This document shows, one piece after another, positions 44,684-53,015 of a stretch of DNA of 64,000 nt. A program made the position numbers and the translations under genes. The DNA is taken from contig JANBVI010000078.1 of the NCBI GenBank assembly GCA_024239075.1, positions 169,084-233,083 of the forward strand, read 5' to 3'. The notes under the pieces were generated by a model. It ran no database searches. It was not told the origin of the DNA and saw only the letters and a list, made by a program, of their open reading frames with translations. This DNA is from Fischerella sp. CENA71 (lineage in GTDB: Bacteria > Cyanobacteriota > Cyanobacteriia > Cyanobacteriales > Nostocaceae). Position 1 is the first letter of the stretch, and every line of letters starts with the position of its first letter.

Positions 44684-45376
44684 ATGCGTATTCTGGTAGT
44701 TGAAGATGATACCCAATTGGCGGAGGTACTCTCAGAGGTATTAACTAGGCGTCAATATGTAGTAGACGTTGCCAAAGATGGAGAATTAGCCTGGAACTCA
44801 GTTGAGTCAATCAAGTATGATCTGCTGGTATTGGACGTGACGTTGCCCAAGTTAGATGGTATTCGTTTTTGCCAACGCTTACGCACTGTCCAATCCAGCA
44901 ATCCAGCACACCGTAACTCCGCCGCACCCGTGTTGATGCTAACGGCTCGTGACACTGTAGCAGACAAAATTACCGGATTGGATGCGGGAGCAGATGATTA
45001 TGTGGCTAAACCATTTGACCTAGAAGAGTTAATGGCTCGTATTCGTGCTTTGATCAGAAGGGGTAGTTCTGCAACTACATTAAGCTTATCTTGGGGGGGG
45101 CTGCTTCTCAATCCCAGTACCTACGAGACTACTTATCATGATCAACCTTTGGCGTTGACTCCTAAAGAATATGCAATTTTGGAGTTATTGGTTGCTAATG
45201 GCAGACGAGTCTTAAGTTGTTCCAGCATTATAGAACAAGTTTGGTCAACGGAAGACTCACCTGTTGAGGAAACCGTTAGGTCTCACATCAAATCTCTCAG
45301 GCAAAAACTTAGAATTTCAGGTGCTCCTGAAGATTTTATCGAAACGATGCATGGGCTGGGCTATCGCCTGAAGTAG
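44684..45376 (+). CDS. OmpR/PhoB-family response regulator
   Basis: A 230-residue regulator: receiver domain (MRILVVEDDTQLAEVLSEVL; phosphoacceptor Asp about 51 in DLLVLDVTLPKLDG; MLTARDTV; conserved Lys in DDYVAKPFDLEEL) and a winged-helix DNA-binding domain (LTPKEYAILELLVANGRRVLS; EETVRSHIKSLRQKLRISGA). It is transcribed away from the CHASE3 kinase and is its probable partner; the 62-bp gap should hold both promoters, suggesting autoregulation. Confidence 0.95.
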   Translation: MRILVVEDDTQLAEVLSEVLTRRQYVVDVAKDGELAWNSVESIKYDLLVLDVTLPKLDGIRFCQRLRTVQSSNPAHRNSAAPVLMLTARDTVADKITGLDAGADDYVAKPFDLEELMARIRALIRRGSSATTLSLSWGGLLLNPSTYETTYHDQPLALTPKEYAILELLVANGRRVLSCSSIIEQVWSTEDSPVEETVRSHIKSLRQKLRISGAPEDFIETMHGLGYRLK

Positions 45377-45546
45377 GGACATAGGTCTGTTATTTGCCCT
45401 GAGGACTCCACAAATTCTGCATAAATTCTACATGAAAATTGCATATCTAGGTTTTATATTCTTCAGGTATGGGAGGAGAATATTAAGCAGTAAATCTATA
45501 TGCTCCAATCAGTCTGCTATCAGAAAAGCTCAGAAGGAAATTGTGG

Positions 45547-46092
45547 ATGAAATGGAAGCAGTCTTATCATGGTTGGTTGATTGAAATAATACCAATGCCC
45601 AAAGGATATTTATTTCAGTGTTGGATGCCAGATGAAAAGACTGGGTTTAGCGATCGCCAAATTTATCCCACTTTTGTTCAAGCTTTTACAGCAGCTAAGA
45701 AACGGGCTGATTTAGAAGCTGTAAGTCTGGCAATAATTCGTTTTCTCAACCAATCTCACCTGTGGTGCAATCTTAGCTTTGATGAATATAAAGCTTTGGA
45801 AACGTCTATTTTCAACTTTGTTCAACAAGCTAGTAGAACTCAAATGCAAAACTCTTCGGCATTGCTTATAGAAAACCAAATTCTGTGTTTCTACAAAAAC
45901 ACAACTAGTCAGATTCAAATTATTCGCATCTCAAATATTACTCACTCTTGCTTCGAGCAAGTTGTTTTTCCTGGAGAACAAATGCTGTTTGAGGCTTTTC
46001 CCCAAGCAGAGTTAGAAATTCATATGGATAGTACAACGGGTGCAACTTTAACCAATAAAATTCTTTGTTCAAATCTACAAGTTTATGGCTGA
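45547..46092 (+). CDS. Protein with N-terminal unknown domain fused to DUF1830
   Basis: About 181 residues. Residues 1-95 are a soluble, unassigned domain (HGWLIEIIPMPKGYLFQCWM; RQIYPTFVQAFTAAKKRADLEAV), while residues about 110-180 are DUF1830 (ENQILCFYKNTTSQIQIIRIS; CFEQVVFPGEQMLFEAFPQAELEIHMD cut as QVVFPGEQMLFEAFPQAELE). This is a fusion of the domain that stands alone at 18495. I chose the ATG at 45547, with AAGGAA 8 bases upstream; the TTG at 45541 is the alternative. Function unknown; follows a two-component pair but the link is unproven. Confidence 0.75.
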   Translation: MKWKQSYHGWLIEIIPMPKGYLFQCWMPDEKTGFSDRQIYPTFVQAFTAAKKRADLEAVSLAIIRFLNQSHLWCNLSFDEYKALETSIFNFVQQASRTQMQNSSALLIENQILCFYKNTTSQIQIIRISNITHSCFEQVVFPGEQMLFEAFPQAELEIHMDSTTGATLTNKILCSNLQVYG

Positions 46093-46253
46093 TTTTATAT
46101 GCCTTTGTCAGGAGTCATACAAACGGCGCGATCGCATAGCGTGTCCAAACATACGAAACACCTGCCAGCAAAAGATTTTATCTGGCGATCGCGGTTCTGG
46201 CAGGACTATAGATGTGTTGTCTTCATAAGCACTAATATTCTCGCTCACATTTA

Positions 46254-47243
46254 TCAAATCTGCGTAAATCCTGGGCGCGACAAAAACCAATTTACGGCAT
46301 TTTGGAGAGCTACCCTCACAGAAGACTGAGGTAAACCCAATTCTCGCACAGCCTTAGAAGCGTCATAGAACATAGTTTGCGTCGCCATACGCACACCATC
46401 TAGGGGAACAGATGGTGTTTTTCCTAAAGAAGCCAGAATTTTTTCATCAAACCAGGCGACACCCAGGGGTATACAAGCAGGTATCGCCCTTTGCGGAGAT
46501 TGCAAACCTGTAATTTCAGCAAGTTGATCGAGTAGTTGTTTAAGCGTCAGGTTTTGATGTCCTAAAATATAGCGATCGCCTGATTTACCTTTTTGTAAAG
46601 CGAGCAAATGTCCCTTCGCCACATCTTGCACATCAATAAAATTTAGCCCTGTGTGCATATAAAAAGGCATTTGTCCGCGCAAAAATCGTACAATAATATC
46701 TCCTGTGGGCGTTGGCTTGATATCCCAAGCCCCAATAGGGCTACTAGGATTAACTATAACCACATCTTGGCCATTTTGAGCCGCTTGCATTGCTTCTTGT
46801 TCAGCCCAAAACTTAGACTTTTTATAGTCACCAACCAATTTTTCTACAGGACTTTGGTAAGTTTCATCAACAACTCTACCACCAGGCCCCGCTCCAATAG
46901 CCGCTACGGAACTGGTATAAACTGTTCTAGCAATATCAGCTTTCTTGGCAGCCGCTAGAACATTGCGCGTCCCCAGAACATTGTGATCATAAAGTGCTTC
47001 TCGGTCTTTTTGCCAAAGAGAATAGTGAGCAGCGACGTGAAAAAGGTACTGACAACCCCGCATTTGCTGCCATAATTCCGGGTGATTTAAATCACCCTTA
47101 ACAAGTTCCACATCGAGATTTTGCAGATTATCAAGTTGGCTATTAGGACGCACTAACGCCCTAACAGTGTACCCTTCTGCTAAAAGTAGCCTTACCAAGT
47201 TTGCGCCAACAAAACCAGTACCACCTGTAACAAATACACGCAT
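46254..47243 (-). CDS. hpnA: Hopanoid-associated sugar epimerase (HpnA-like)
   Basis: A 329-residue NAD-dependent epimerase/dehydratase: nucleotide-binding VTGGTGFVGANLVRLLLAEG, HVAAHYSLW, N-terminal-half tail YTSSVAAIG (catalytic Ser region), catalytic Tyr-Lys in DYKKSKFWAE (YKKSK), and IVNPSSPIGAWD. It matches the TIGR03466 (HpnA) family, which is tied to hopanoid modification. Its ATG abuts a 42-bp TTATCAG array, leaving no ribosome-binding site. An RND pump gene lies upstream, and an HpnG-like phosphorylase is 3 kb away. Confidence 0.82.
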   Translation of the reverse strand: MRVFVTGGTGFVGANLVRLLLAEGYTVRALVRPNSQLDNLQNLDVELVKGDLNHPELWQQMRGCQYLFHVAAHYSLWQKDREALYDHNVLGTRNVLAAAKKADIARTVYTSSVAAIGAGPGGRVVDETYQSPVEKLVGDYKKSKFWAEQEAMQAAQNGQDVVIVNPSSPIGAWDIKPTPTGDIIVRFLRGQMPFYMHTGLNFIDVQDVAKGHLLALQKGKSGDRYILGHQNLTLKQLLDQLAEITGLQSPQRAIPACIPLGVAWFDEKILASLGKTPSVPLDGVRMATQTMFYDASKAVRELGLPQSSVRVALQNAVNWFLSRPGFTQI

Positions 47244-47284
47244 TATCAGTTATCAGTTATCAGTTATCAGTTATCAGTTATCAG
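47243..47284. repeat. Six tandem TTATCAG heptads
   Basis: Perfect heptads from 47243 to 47284 fill the gap between the RND pump's stop and the hpnA start codon. The first T of the array is the last base of the hpnA start triplet on the plus strand. A degenerate copy of the array is at about 52143-52185. Confidence 0.92.
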
Positions 47285-47303
47285 TCTATCCCCTGGGTTC
47301 CTT

Positions 47304-50027
47304 TTATTTTTTATGAAAGCGAGGAAACCAATCATCGAGCCAAGCATACACGACTGGTACAACAATTAAACTCAAGATCGTAGAACTCACCAACCCACCA
47401 GCGATCGCAACAGCCATAGGCGATCGCAACTCTGAACCCGCTCCCAAACCCAAAGCGATGGGGAGCATACCTAAAATTGTCGATGCTGTAGTCATCATAA
47501 TTGGGCGCAGGCGCACTGGCCCAGCTTGGAGAATTGCCTCTGTACGTTTTAACCCGGAGTCTCTTAACTGGTTAATGCAGTCTACAATCAGAATGGCATT
47601 TTTGTTAGCTAAACCTAGCAAAAAGACAAAACCAATCAGCGAGATCATCCCAAAATCACTTTTAGTAACTACTAGCGCCAGCATTGCCCCTACTAAGGCT
47701 AAAGGCAGAGAAATACCAATTACTACCGGATCTACCCAACTCCGGAATAGAGCAATCAGTACAACGATAATACACAATGCTGATAATGCCAAAGTAGTGC
47801 CAAAACTGCCGAAAACTTCGCCACTGCGCTCAGAGTCACCTCCTAAATCCAAAGTCACACCAGCAGGGATTACAGTCTGAGCTTCAGCTATTAACTGATC
47901 AGTGGCATCACCTATAGATAAGTCCTTGCCAAGATTAGCACTAATATAAGCAACCCGTTGATTATTCAAACGTTCAATGTGCGAAACTTTTTCCTGAGCA
48001 TTTGTTGTACCTGTAACTGTAACATCAGCAAATCCTGGTAATTTTTGCATCCGTTCTTGGATAGTTTCAGCAGTTTTACTTAAGCTGTTGAGATCGTTAC
48101 CTTTTAATGCTACTTCTAAAGGTTTTTGAGTACCAGAATCCACAAATTGGATATCTTCAACACTAATTGTCACACCCTCTAGTTTGGGCAAATCGGAACG
48201 AAGTTGATCTTGTAATTCTGAAGTTTTGATCCTGTGGTCATTTTTGAGTTTGACGTAAAGCCTACCTTTATTCGGTTCTCCTTCGCGCGTACCCGCAACA
48301 GTAAATACTGTTTCCACTTCTGGTGATTTTCTCACTATTTCCTCTAACTTCTTGCCTACCTCAAGAGAGTTATTCAAAATAGTTGTGATCGGGGCTTCTG
48401 AGGGGAGAAGAGATGAGACTGACTCGGAAACAGGAAGACGAGGTGAAGTGGATAGTTCGGAAACAAAATTCCCTGTGTCTTCTGCTCCTTGTCCCAACTC
48501 TGAAAACTTTGGTAAGGCTGTGGTATAAATTATATTGAATTCGCCCCGATCTAGTTTGGGAATAAACCCTTTGGGAACTAGGGGAATCAAAGCTATACCT
48601 GCAACAAAACTCAACACGGCTAAACCTATGACTATGGCACGATGATTAAGTGACCAATGCAGCAAATTTCGGTAAGCTTGGGCAAAACTCCCCCATTTTC
48701 TGACTTCACGACGTCTAGAATCTGAAGGCTTGGGTTTGAGCCAGTAAGTAGCTAAAACTGGTGATAAAGTCCGAGCAATTAGCAAAGAAGCTAACATAGC
48801 TGCGGAAACAGTGATCCCAAAGGGCTTGAAAAATTGACCAATTACTCCACCCATTAAACCTATAGGTAGAAACACAGCAACTGCTGTAAAAGTTGCTGCT
48901 GTCACTGTCAAACCAATCTCATTCGTAGCTAAAAAAGCAGCTTGTCGGGGATGTTCTCCGTCCTCGATGTGCCGCATAATGTTTTCGACATCAACGATCG
49001 CATCATCAACAATACTCCCAATCACCAAAGCTAGAGCTAATAGTGTAATGGTCTCTAGGTTGAAGCCAAATATGGCCATGACAATAAAAGTTGCTAACAA
49101 AGATATGGGAATCGCCAATGCAGAAATCAAAGTCGCTCGCCAATTCCACAAAAACGGAAAAATTACGATGACTGCCAAGACTATAGCTTCAACTAAAGCA
49201 TCAATGGTGGCTTTGGTGGCTTTGCGGATATACTCTGCTTGTGTCGCAGCCAGGGTAAGTTTCACATCGCTGAACTTGGAGCGTAGCTTTTGCACTTGGT
49301 TTTCCACCAAAGAAACCACTTCCAAAGTGTTAGCATCACCACGTTTGATCACCTGCATAGCTAGAGCATCTTTACCGTTGAATCTGACTAAAGTTGCTCC
49401 TTGTTGAGTGACAGCAGTGGTGTTTGGATCAGATGTTGCTGGGGAAGATGTCGCAGAAGCGCCTAAAAGCTCTACTTTTAATACTCCTGGTTGTTTGGCG
49501 ATCGCCGGGATAATTTGCTCGTTAGTTAACTGAGTCAGTTCTGTTAAACTTCGCGATGGACTTTCAATGGCGTAACTAACAGCAGCCGACTCATTCAATC
49601 TAATCGGAATAATCTTAAAAGATGAATTCTCAGGTAGAGATACTTGTTTAAGTTCTGTTTCTACCCTTTTGCTAGACTTTTCCAGATCAGTACCAACAGC
49701 AAAAGACAAACTTACAACTGTTTGACCAGGATATGTAGAGGAACGAATTTCATCAAGTCCTTCTATAGAATTGAGGCGCTGTTCTATGGGTTGGGTGAGC
49801 TTTGCTTCTGTATCTAAAGCTGTCGAGAGGGAAGTTGTAGCATTTACAACTACTACCGGAAAGGTAATATCTGGAAACAAAGCATACTTGAGGGAACTAA
49901 AAGCTAGTATTCCCGCAATCATCACAGCTAACCAAAAACTCACCGTCAGTCGGGGATGTTGAATCGCTAATTTGGAGATATTGAAGCGCTCACGGAGAGA
50001 ATTAGAGCGATTTGGCTTTACCATCAT
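47304..50027 (-). CDS. RND-family efflux permease (HAE1-type)
   Basis: A 907-residue inner-membrane pump, shorter than typical 1000-1050 residue members. Two RND halves are visible: the first opening with helix LAVMIAGILAFSSLKYALFPDITFPVVVV cut as LKYALFPDITFPVVVV, porter domains with AVGTDLEKSSKRVETELKQ, and helices with the proton-relay-type Asp pair in IGSIVDDAIVDVENIMRHIEDGEHPRQAA (IVDDAIVDVENIMRHIEDG), the second ending LVSSTILSLIVVPVVYAWLD. No membrane fusion protein gene adjoins it. Residues about 505-548 are a Ser-rich repeat insertion. Confidence 0.9.
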   Translation of the reverse strand: MMVKPNRSNSLRERFNISKLAIQHPRLTVSFWLAVMIAGILAFSSLKYALFPDITFPVVVVNATTSLSTALDTEAKLTQPIEQRLNSIEGLDEIRSSTYPGQTVVSLSFAVGTDLEKSSKRVETELKQVSLPENSSFKIIPIRLNESAAVSYAIESPSRSLTELTQLTNEQIIPAIAKQPGVLKVELLGASATSSPATSDPNTTAVTQQGATLVRFNGKDALAMQVIKRGDANTLEVVSLVENQVQKLRSKFSDVKLTLAATQAEYIRKATKATIDALVEAIVLAVIVIFPFLWNWRATLISALAIPISLLATFIVMAIFGFNLETITLLALALVIGSIVDDAIVDVENIMRHIEDGEHPRQAAFLATNEIGLTVTAATFTAVAVFLPIGLMGGVIGQFFKPFGITVSAAMLASLLIARTLSPVLATYWLKPKPSDSRRREVRKWGSFAQAYRNLLHWSLNHRAIVIGLAVLSFVAGIALIPLVPKGFIPKLDRGEFNIIYTTALPKFSELGQGAEDTGNFVSELSTSPRLPVSESVSSLLPSEAPITTILNNSLEVGKKLEEIVRKSPEVETVFTVAGTREGEPNKGRLYVKLKNDHRIKTSELQDQLRSDLPKLEGVTISVEDIQFVDSGTQKPLEVALKGNDLNSLSKTAETIQERMQKLPGFADVTVTGTTNAQEKVSHIERLNNQRVAYISANLGKDLSIGDATDQLIAEAQTVIPAGVTLDLGGDSERSGEVFGSFGTTLALSALCIIVVLIALFRSWVDPVVIGISLPLALVGAMLALVVTKSDFGMISLIGFVFLLGLANKNAILIVDCINQLRDSGLKRTEAILQAGPVRLRPIMMTTASTILGMLPIALGLGAGSELRSPMAVAIAGGLVSSTILSLIVVPVVYAWLDDWFPRFHKK
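48390..48490. repeat. In-frame repeat insertion within the RND pump gene
   Basis: The coding strand reads into GEDTGNF-type and then STSPRLPVSESVSSLLPSEA before returning to a typical RND porter sequence at VGKKLEEIVRKSPEVETVF. The translated STSPRLPV..SVSSLLPS block is the same peptide pattern as in the radical SAM gene, in the same frame relative to the repeat. Confidence 0.75.
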
Positions 50028-50309
50028 GACTAAGACTATTGCTTGTTTTTGATTTTAGGTTTAATGACACCTCACACAAAAGTATGGTTTCACATCCATA
50101 CTTTTTTTACTTCACCATACAGATATATAAATGTGGTCAGTTACACAAATAACCGACTAGTGTTTTATTTTACCGTTACTCCGATATATTTAGCCTAGCA
50201 CTGCACAGACGAAGCAGATTCACGCAGGATGGCTTCGCTACGGTGTAGGAGCTAAAAAACTACGCATTTCAATAACCATCGAAGTTTGAGGGTGAAGTCA
50301 AAAGTATCA
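50028..50309. other. Intergenic region between divergent RND and phosphorylase genes
   Basis: No gene seen. AT-rich; should hold both promoters. It contains a GAAGCAGATTCACGCAGG-type stretch near 50.21 kb, nothing nameable. Confidence 0.5.
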
Positions 50310-51014
50310 ATGTTTAATCAAACATCCATCCAAGCAATCCTGGTTTGTCAAGGCGCAGAGTACCAAGCTGTGTGTAGAGGTTTAAGCCGTGTCAGTGGCT
50401 ATAAACCCTTGGTGATTCCTATACCTGTAGGTGGCAAGCACGTATACACATACTTACAAAAAAGTCAAGAAATAAAAGATATTCTGAATCATCCACAATC
50501 CAAAATATTAGTGATGGGTTTGTGTGGCAGTCTCCAACCCCGTTATCAAGTAGGGGATATTGTACTCTACGCAGATTGTATTTATCAGAAAAATACTGAT
50601 GAGATTTTGGTGTCTGAGTGTGATTCAACTTTGACAGCATCTTTACAGGATAGTCTGCAAGAAAAAGCTGCTGTTGTCAAAGCATTCACAAGCGATCGCA
50701 TGATTTGGTTGAGTAGTGAAAAACGCCATCTCGGTCAAATCTTAGCAGCCGATGTTGTAGACATGGAAGGATATGCTGTGTTGGAATTTTTCAAATCAAC
50801 TGGGGTGCGAGTGGGAATGGTGCGGGTAGTAAGTGACGGATGCGATCGCAATTTACCTAACCTAAATTCGACGCTGAATGCTGATGGTTCGCTTCAGCCT
50901 TTGTCTTTGGCTATAGCTATGCTGAAACAACCCCTTGCTGCAACTAGATTGATTCGGGGTGCTTTGCAGGGACTGCAAGTATTAGAGGAAGTAACAACTT
51001 GTTTGTTTCAATAG
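50310..51014 (+). CDS. Phosphorylase-superfamily nucleosidase (HpnG-like)
   Basis: About 234 residues of the purine/uridine phosphorylase fold: AILVCQGAEYQAVCRGLSRV, LVMGLCGSLQPRYQVGDIVLYA, and the late VVDMEGYAVLEFF followed by VRVVSDGCDR, which contain the nucleoside-binding Met-Glu and catalytic Asp. This matches the MTA/SAH-nucleosidase and hopanoid-associated phosphorylase (HpnG) families; with hpnA nearby HpnG is attractive, but not proven. ATG at 50310 is preferred; GTG at 50292 is possible. Confidence 0.75.
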   Translation: MFNQTSIQAILVCQGAEYQAVCRGLSRVSGYKPLVIPIPVGGKHVYTYLQKSQEIKDILNHPQSKILVMGLCGSLQPRYQVGDIVLYADCIYQKNTDEILVSECDSTLTASLQDSLQEKAAVVKAFTSDRMIWLSSEKRHLGQILAADVVDMEGYAVLEFFKSTGVRVGMVRVVSDGCDRNLPNLNSTLNADGSLQPLSLAIAMLKQPLAATRLIRGALQGLQVLEEVTTCLFQ

Positions 51015-51051
51015 CTAATAGCTAATGGTTTTAACTATTAGCTATTAACCA

Positions 51052-52098
51052 TTAGCCTTTATTTGACTCTTCTGGGACAATATCTACTAATAACTTGCGA
51101 TTGTTACGCAAAACAGTTAGTTGCGATCGCACTCCCACACGTTCTGGTGTTAAAAACTTCTGCAAGTCTTCGATTCCCCGCAGTGGTGAATTATTAACAC
51201 CAACTATGACATCTCCTTGCAACAAACCAGCTTTTTTCGCCGGACTGTTTGGTTCAACTTGCATCACAAAAATACCAGTGTCCACAGCTAATTCGTTAAA
51301 TAGCATGATGCGGCGGGAAATCTGGACATTTTGTCCACCAATACCAATGTAACCACGCCGGACTTGACCATACCTCATTAAAGTCGGGATGACCATTTTA
51401 GCTGTGTTAATCGGTACTGCAAAACAAATTCCTTGCGCTGCCATGACAATAGCAGTATTTACACCAATAACTTCACCGTGGGAGGTAACTAAAGGCCCAC
51501 CAGAATTACCCGGATTCAAAGCAGCATCAGTTTGGATAATATTTTCAATCACCTTACCAGAACGAGATTGAAAAGAACGTCCTAAAGCACTGATCACTCC
51601 AGTCGTCACTGTTGTTTGAAAACCATAGGGATGACCGATCGCGATCGCTAACTGACCGACTCGTAAAGCTTGGGAATCGCCAAAACGTGCAGCGATCAAA
51701 TTTGGTGCATGAATTCTAATGACTGCCAAATCTGTATCTGGATCATCACCAATCATTTCGGCATCATAACTGCGACCATCAGAGAGTGTAACCTGAATTT
51801 TTGATGCGCCGTGTATAACATGACTATTGGTGAGAATGAAGCCATCTTGAGTGAAGAGCAATCCAGAACCATTGCCACGTACTTCTTGAGTTAAAGGTTG
51901 ATAATTGCGCCCACGTCCTGTCATCCATTTTTGCACATCAATATTAACAACCGTAGGACTAACTTTTTCCACTACATTGATGACAGCTTGCGAATAAGCA
52001 TCAAGAAGTTGTTCATCAGTTTTTGGGTTCTTCTGTGGCGATCGCGAATCATCAGGGGCAAAATTGTCGTTTGATACCCATCCCAAATTTCTGAACAT
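51052..52098 (-). CDS. HtrA/Deg-family serine endoprotease
   Basis: A 348-residue trypsin-like protease with one PDZ domain. The catalytic triad is His in LTNSHVIHGA, Asp in DTDLAVIRI and Ser in LNPGNSGGPLV; the C-terminal PDZ (about 250-340; GYIGIGGQNVQI, AGLLQGDVIVGVNNSPL) binds peptide ends. Cyanobacterial HhoA, HhoB and HtrA normally carry a signal peptide; none is visible here (MFRNLGWVSNDNFAPDDS), so this copy may be cytoplasmic or the true start may lie elsewhere. Confidence 0.92.
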   Translation of the reverse strand: MFRNLGWVSNDNFAPDDSRSPQKNPKTDEQLLDAYSQAVINVVEKVSPTVVNIDVQKWMTGRGRNYQPLTQEVRGNGSGLLFTQDGFILTNSHVIHGASKIQVTLSDGRSYDAEMIGDDPDTDLAVIRIHAPNLIAARFGDSQALRVGQLAIAIGHPYGFQTTVTTGVISALGRSFQSRSGKVIENIIQTDAALNPGNSGGPLVTSHGEVIGVNTAIVMAAQGICFAVPINTAKMVIPTLMRYGQVRRGYIGIGGQNVQISRRIMLFNELAVDTGIFVMQVEPNSPAKKAGLLQGDVIVGVNNSPLRGIEDLQKFLTPERVGVRSQLTVLRNNRKLLVDIVPEESNKG

Positions 52099-52394
52099 AA
52101 TTTGTCAATCCTATCATTTTACAGGCAGAAATCAAGGTGTTCAGTAATCAGTTATCAGTTATCACTTATCAGTTATCAAATCCTATTACTTACTGTTAAC
52201 TGTTCACTGATTTTTAACCATCAACTATATTTCTTGATTCTGACAAAAATTTTTTAGTTTTGACAAAGAGAACGTTTTATGGGGTGGTTATGCGATCGCA
52301 ATCAGCCTTAGTGTCTTCGTGTCTTGGTGTTTCAAAAATCATTTATTCACCACTAAGTCACAAAGACACCAAGAAAATCTGTTTTTCGGGCAAA
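52099..52394. other. Intergenic region with TTATCAG-like heptads and an inverted repeat
   Basis: Degenerate TTATCAG array (about 52143-52185), then CTTAGTGTCTTCGTGTCTTGGTG (52306-52328) in shorter blocks and its partial reverse complement (about 52353-52374). No gene seen. Confidence 0.65.
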
Positions 52395-52892
52395 TTAAAA
52401 TCTCAAACCGACACCACCTTGTAAAGAGAAAGTGGTACCACCACCGCGCAAAGCGTCAAAGCCAATAATGGCATTACCAAAAAGCACAGTATTGCTATTA
52501 GGTACAACATAATCAATACCTGGTTGCAAGGCAAAGCTAATTTTATTACCAACGGGTGAAGGCGTATCACCACCAGCAAAAATTAGCCCAGCTCCTAAAT
52601 AAGCATCAGTTTGCCAATTTAGGGGAAAATCATAAGAAACTGTTGGTACGATCGCGATGTTATTAGCCAAAAAAGCTTGACCGCGAAAGGAAACTGGTGT
52701 TTCCAAAAGTTTGTAACGGAAGGCTACAACTCCACCAATTTGAGTACCATCTGCAAAACCAACCGCAGGCCCAACACCCACGTAACTACCATAGGCTGCT
52801 TGAGCATGTGCTGGTTGGCTAAATTGGCTCAAACTTACAATTGAACTAGCCACAGCCACAAACACAGATATTAAATACTTAAGACGCTTCAT
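52395..52892 (-). CDS. Secreted outer-membrane-like hypothetical protein
   Basis: A 165-residue protein with a clear signal peptide (about 1-30; YLISVFVAVASSIVSLSQ, cleavage near AHA-QA). The mature part is Gly- and Tyr-rich with alternating hydrophobic strands (YGSYVGVGPAVGFADG; GVVAFRYKLLET; NIAIVPTVSYDFPLNWQ; TFSLQGGVGLRF) and ends in Phe, like beta-barrel outer-membrane proteins. I do not recognise a family. Likely a small porin-like or barrel protein. Confidence 0.75.
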   Translation of the reverse strand: MKRLKYLISVFVAVASSIVSLSQFSQPAHAQAAYGSYVGVGPAVGFADGTQIGGVVAFRYKLLETPVSFRGQAFLANNIAIVPTVSYDFPLNWQTDAYLGAGLIFAGGDTPSPVGNKISFALQPGIDYVVPNSNTVLFGNAIIGFDALRGGGTTFSLQGGVGLRF

Positions 52893-52913
52893 TTCCCGAC
52901 TCTCCTCACCGAA

Positions 52914-52965
52914 TTTTAGATTTTAGATTTTAGATTTTGGATTGAAGATTCAAAATTTAAAATCT
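52914..52965. repeat. AATTTTAGATTTTAG heptads
   Basis: Tandem TTTTAGA/TTTTGGA heptads, then the inverted AAAATTTAAAATC piece. Same family as 814-870 and 55216-55250. Confidence 0.85.
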
Positions 52966-53015
52966 AAATGGGTCTGTTCGCGTAGCATTCCCCACACTCC
53001 CCACACTCCCCAATC

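Noticed and set aside
47304-50027. HpnN-type hopanoid transporter
   Set aside because: Sequence opens like HAE1 drug pumps (FPVVVVNATTSLS), not like MmpL/HpnN proteins.
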